Shown piece after piece: positions 5,873 through 6,665 of a stretch of 6,665 nucleotides of DNA. The DNA comes from an uncultured Gammaproteobacteria bacterium. GTDB taxonomy: Bacteria; Pseudomonadota; Gammaproteobacteria; Pseudomonadales; Pseudohongiellaceae. Where the stretch lies: the NCBI GenBank assembly GCA_903889815.1, contig CAISYX010000410.1, forward strand, positions 1-6,665, written 5' to 3'. Position 1 is the first letter of the stretch. Each line of letters starts with the position of its first letter. Position numbers and translations under genes: made by a program. Under the pieces are notes generated by a model. It was not told the DNA's origin and searched no databases. It was given only the letters and a program-made list of their open reading frames with translations.

Positions 5873-6151
5873 TCAGTGATAGTCTTCATAGTGGACGATC
5901 TCGGCATCCTCACCCACGAAAATGAACGTGACACGCCAATTTGCATTTACATTAACCGACCAGGTACCGGCGCGATTGCCAACCAGTTCGTGCAAGCGCA
6001 AGCCCGGCAAATCCATATCCCTTGGTGAGGTAGCGGCGTGAAGTCGACCCAGAATCAGTCGGAGTCGGTTCGCGTGAGCCGATTGAATGCCGGCTGTACT
6101 GCCGGACCTGAAGAATTCGGCCAAACCCTTGTGTTTGAAGCTCCGAATCAT
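5873..6151 (-). CDS. higB: HigB/RelE-family toxin (ribosome-dependent mRNA interferase)
   Basis: This 92-residue RelE-superfamily toxin has MIRSFKHKGLAEFF (1-14) at the start, as in HigB/GraT-type proteins. LRLILGRLHAA (30-40), DMDLPGLRLHELVG (45-58) and WSVNVNANWRVTFIF (64-78) follow, and it ends with EIVHYEDYH (84-92). It cleaves mRNA on the ribosome. Length and all blocks match intact homologues, so it should be active. I prefer ATG 6151 over the in-frame GTG at 6160, because homologues start at MIRSF and the GTG overlaps the putative -10 box. The pair with higA is tight and co-oriented. Confidence 0.94.
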   Translation of the reverse strand: MIRSFKHKGLAEFFRSGSTAGIQSAHANRLRLILGRLHAATSPRDMDLPGLRLHELVGNRAGTWSVNVNANWRVTFIFVGEDAEIVHYEDYH

Positions 6152-6158
6152 GATGGGC

Positions 6159-6187
6159 ACTGTAACCTATGGCGTATCGGGTATCAA
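6159..6187 (-). promoter_or_regulatory. Putative sigma70-type promoter of higBA, with embedded GTATC repeats
   Basis: On the minus strand TTGATA (6182-6187, five of six consensus bases) and TACAGT (6159-6164, four of six) are 17 bases apart. Transcription would begin about 7 bases past the -10, at or next to the higB ATG (6149-6151). A direct repeat, GTATC-GG-GTATC (6174-6185 on the plus strand), lies across the spacer and -35 and could be part of the HigA operator. Confidence 0.55.
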
Positions 6188-6225
6188 CGAGGTGACGCAG
6201 CTGAAACTCTGCGGCTGTACTTCAA

Positions 6226-6283
6226 CCCTAGCCCACACCCCCCATTCCAGCCACCCAGCCCACCCCCATTGCCAATCCCCCCC
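6226..6283. other. C-tract region, potential G-quadruplex on the minus strand
   Basis: Seven runs of at least three C occur in 58 bases: 6226-6228, 6232-6234, 6238-6243, 6254-6256, 6259-6261, 6263-6267 and 6277-6283. The minus strand therefore carries seven G-runs with spacers of 1 to 10 bases. The tract lies between the divergent higB promoter and the VCBS gene start, in a gap that has no gene. Confidence 0.5.
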
Positions 6284-6292
6284 TCACCGCAG

Positions 6293-6321
6293 TTACCATC
6301 CGAACTATTGCGTTCAATAAC
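6293..6321 (+). promoter_or_regulatory. Weak candidate promoter for the VCBS-repeat gene
   Basis: TTACCA (6293-6298) and AATAAC (6316-6321) are 17 bases apart, each matching four of six consensus bases. The start site would fall just before the ribosome site at 6331-6335. The spacing is right but the hexamers are poor, so this is tentative. Confidence 0.25.
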
Positions 6322-6342
6322 AATTACTCAGAGGACACCCCC

Positions 6343-6665
6343 ATGCCCCTCCCCACCGCCACACCCCGTCGCGCATGCCTGTGGCTGGCCCTGGCCTGCA
6401 CGGGGCTGAGTCACCCGCTGCTGGCGCAAGGCGTGGGCGACGAGCTTACCGAGGCCACCGCCAGCGACGGCCGCTACATCAGCTGGCGCGAGCATCTGGT
6501 GGATGACGCCGCCGTGCTCGACTTTGTGCTCAGCGGGGGCGATGGCCTGGTGATGACCGACATCGACCGGGACGGGTTTGTGGACATTGTGTCGGTGCAC
6601 GAATCCGACTCCAGTTACGACTCCGCGAACTTCACGCCCGGCTTTGTGGCCCCGCCCGAGGGGCA
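6343..6665 (+). CDS. Secreted VCBS/FG-GAP-type repeat protein (N-terminal 107 residues, cut by window edge)
   Basis: The start ATG at 6343 is preceded by GAGGA (6331-6335) at a 7-base spacing. Residues 1-28 form a signal peptide: PRRACLWLALACTGLSHPLL then A, with cleavage likely at LLA-Q. The mature part reaches VLDFVLSGGDGLVMTDIDRD (58-77), then GFVDIVSVHE. D73-x-D75-x-D77-G-x-x-D81 is the calcium-binding loop found in FG-GAP/VCBS repeats, which build beta-propellers in exported or surface proteins. Only the first repeat is within the window, so total length and any enzymatic or adhesive domain are unknown. Cys19 could suggest a lipoprotein, but the residues before it are a poor lipobox. It is divergent from higBA. 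Confidence 0.8.
   Translation, partial: MPLPTATPRRACLWLALACTGLSHPLLAQGVGDELTEATASDGRYISWREHLVDDAAVLDFVLSGGDGLVMTDIDRDGFVDIVSVHESDSSYDSANFTPGFVAPPEG

Noticed and set aside
5405..6028. A long rightward open frame opposite higA, higB and the HicB remnant
   Set aside because: It is antisense to the clearly recognisable HigA and HigB proteins, has no family pattern and no ribosome site, and is explained as a shadow frame.
1530..6151. Integron cassette array (many small same-strand genes, toxin-antitoxin loci, acetyltransferases)
   Set aside because: No attC sites (paired RYYYAAC/GTTRRRY cores) were found between genes, and several genes overlap, which cassettes do not do.
6158..6160. GTG as the higB start
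   Set aside because: It adds three residues absent from the typical MIRSF start and overlaps the putative -10 box, so ATG 6149-6151 is preferred.
1..6665. CRISPR arrays, tRNA or rRNA genes, insertion sequences
   Set aside because: No spaced repeat array, rRNA-like stretch, tRNA cloverleaf or transposase motif was seen on reading either strand.

Overview
The window looks like chromosomal DNA of a moderately GC-rich gammaproteobacterium, possibly a marine one. This is inferred from the gene types (a DUF2834 membrane protein, a YliI-like PQQ sugar dehydrogenase, a YbaA/DUF1428 protein, a secreted VCBS-repeat protein). No marker gene fixes the taxon.

Layout. Positions 1-73 hold the start of a leftward DUF2834 membrane protein. 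An intergenic stretch of about 208 bp with nested inverted repeats separates it from a rightward secreted PQQ-dependent sugar dehydrogenase (282-1448). A strong hairpin terminator (1496-1540) ends that gene. All genes from 1530 to 6151 then run leftward, and a rightward secreted VCBS/FG-GAP-type protein starts at 6343 and leaves the window.

The leftward 4.6 kb block is accessory in character and falls into two runs. In transcription order, the right-hand run is higB-higA (an apparently intact toxin-antitoxin pair), a frameshifted HicB-like antitoxin remnant, a small K+-channel-like membrane protein, and two GNAT acetyltransferases. The channel and the GNAT genes overlap end to end. The left-hand run is an excisionase-type HTH antitoxin, a PIN-domain toxin split by a -1 frame change at an A7 run, a DUF1428 protein, and a P-loop kinase-like protein whose last codons lie inside the shared terminator.

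Three toxin-antitoxin loci in different states (intact, frame-disrupted, remnant) therefore sit with small stand-alone enzymes between two genes for exported proteins. No transposase, integrase, tRNA or attC site is visible, so how the block was assembled is unknown. The most interesting local signals are the in-frame slippery heptamer A_AAA_AAC followed directly by TGA in the PIN gene, three perfect 9-bp tandem repeats overlapping the putative antitoxin promoter, a good sigma70-like promoter that would make the higB mRNA essentially leaderless, and a 58-bp C-tract region (G-runs on the minus strand) between higB and the VCBS gene. No wholly new multi-gene system can be claimed from the sequence alone.
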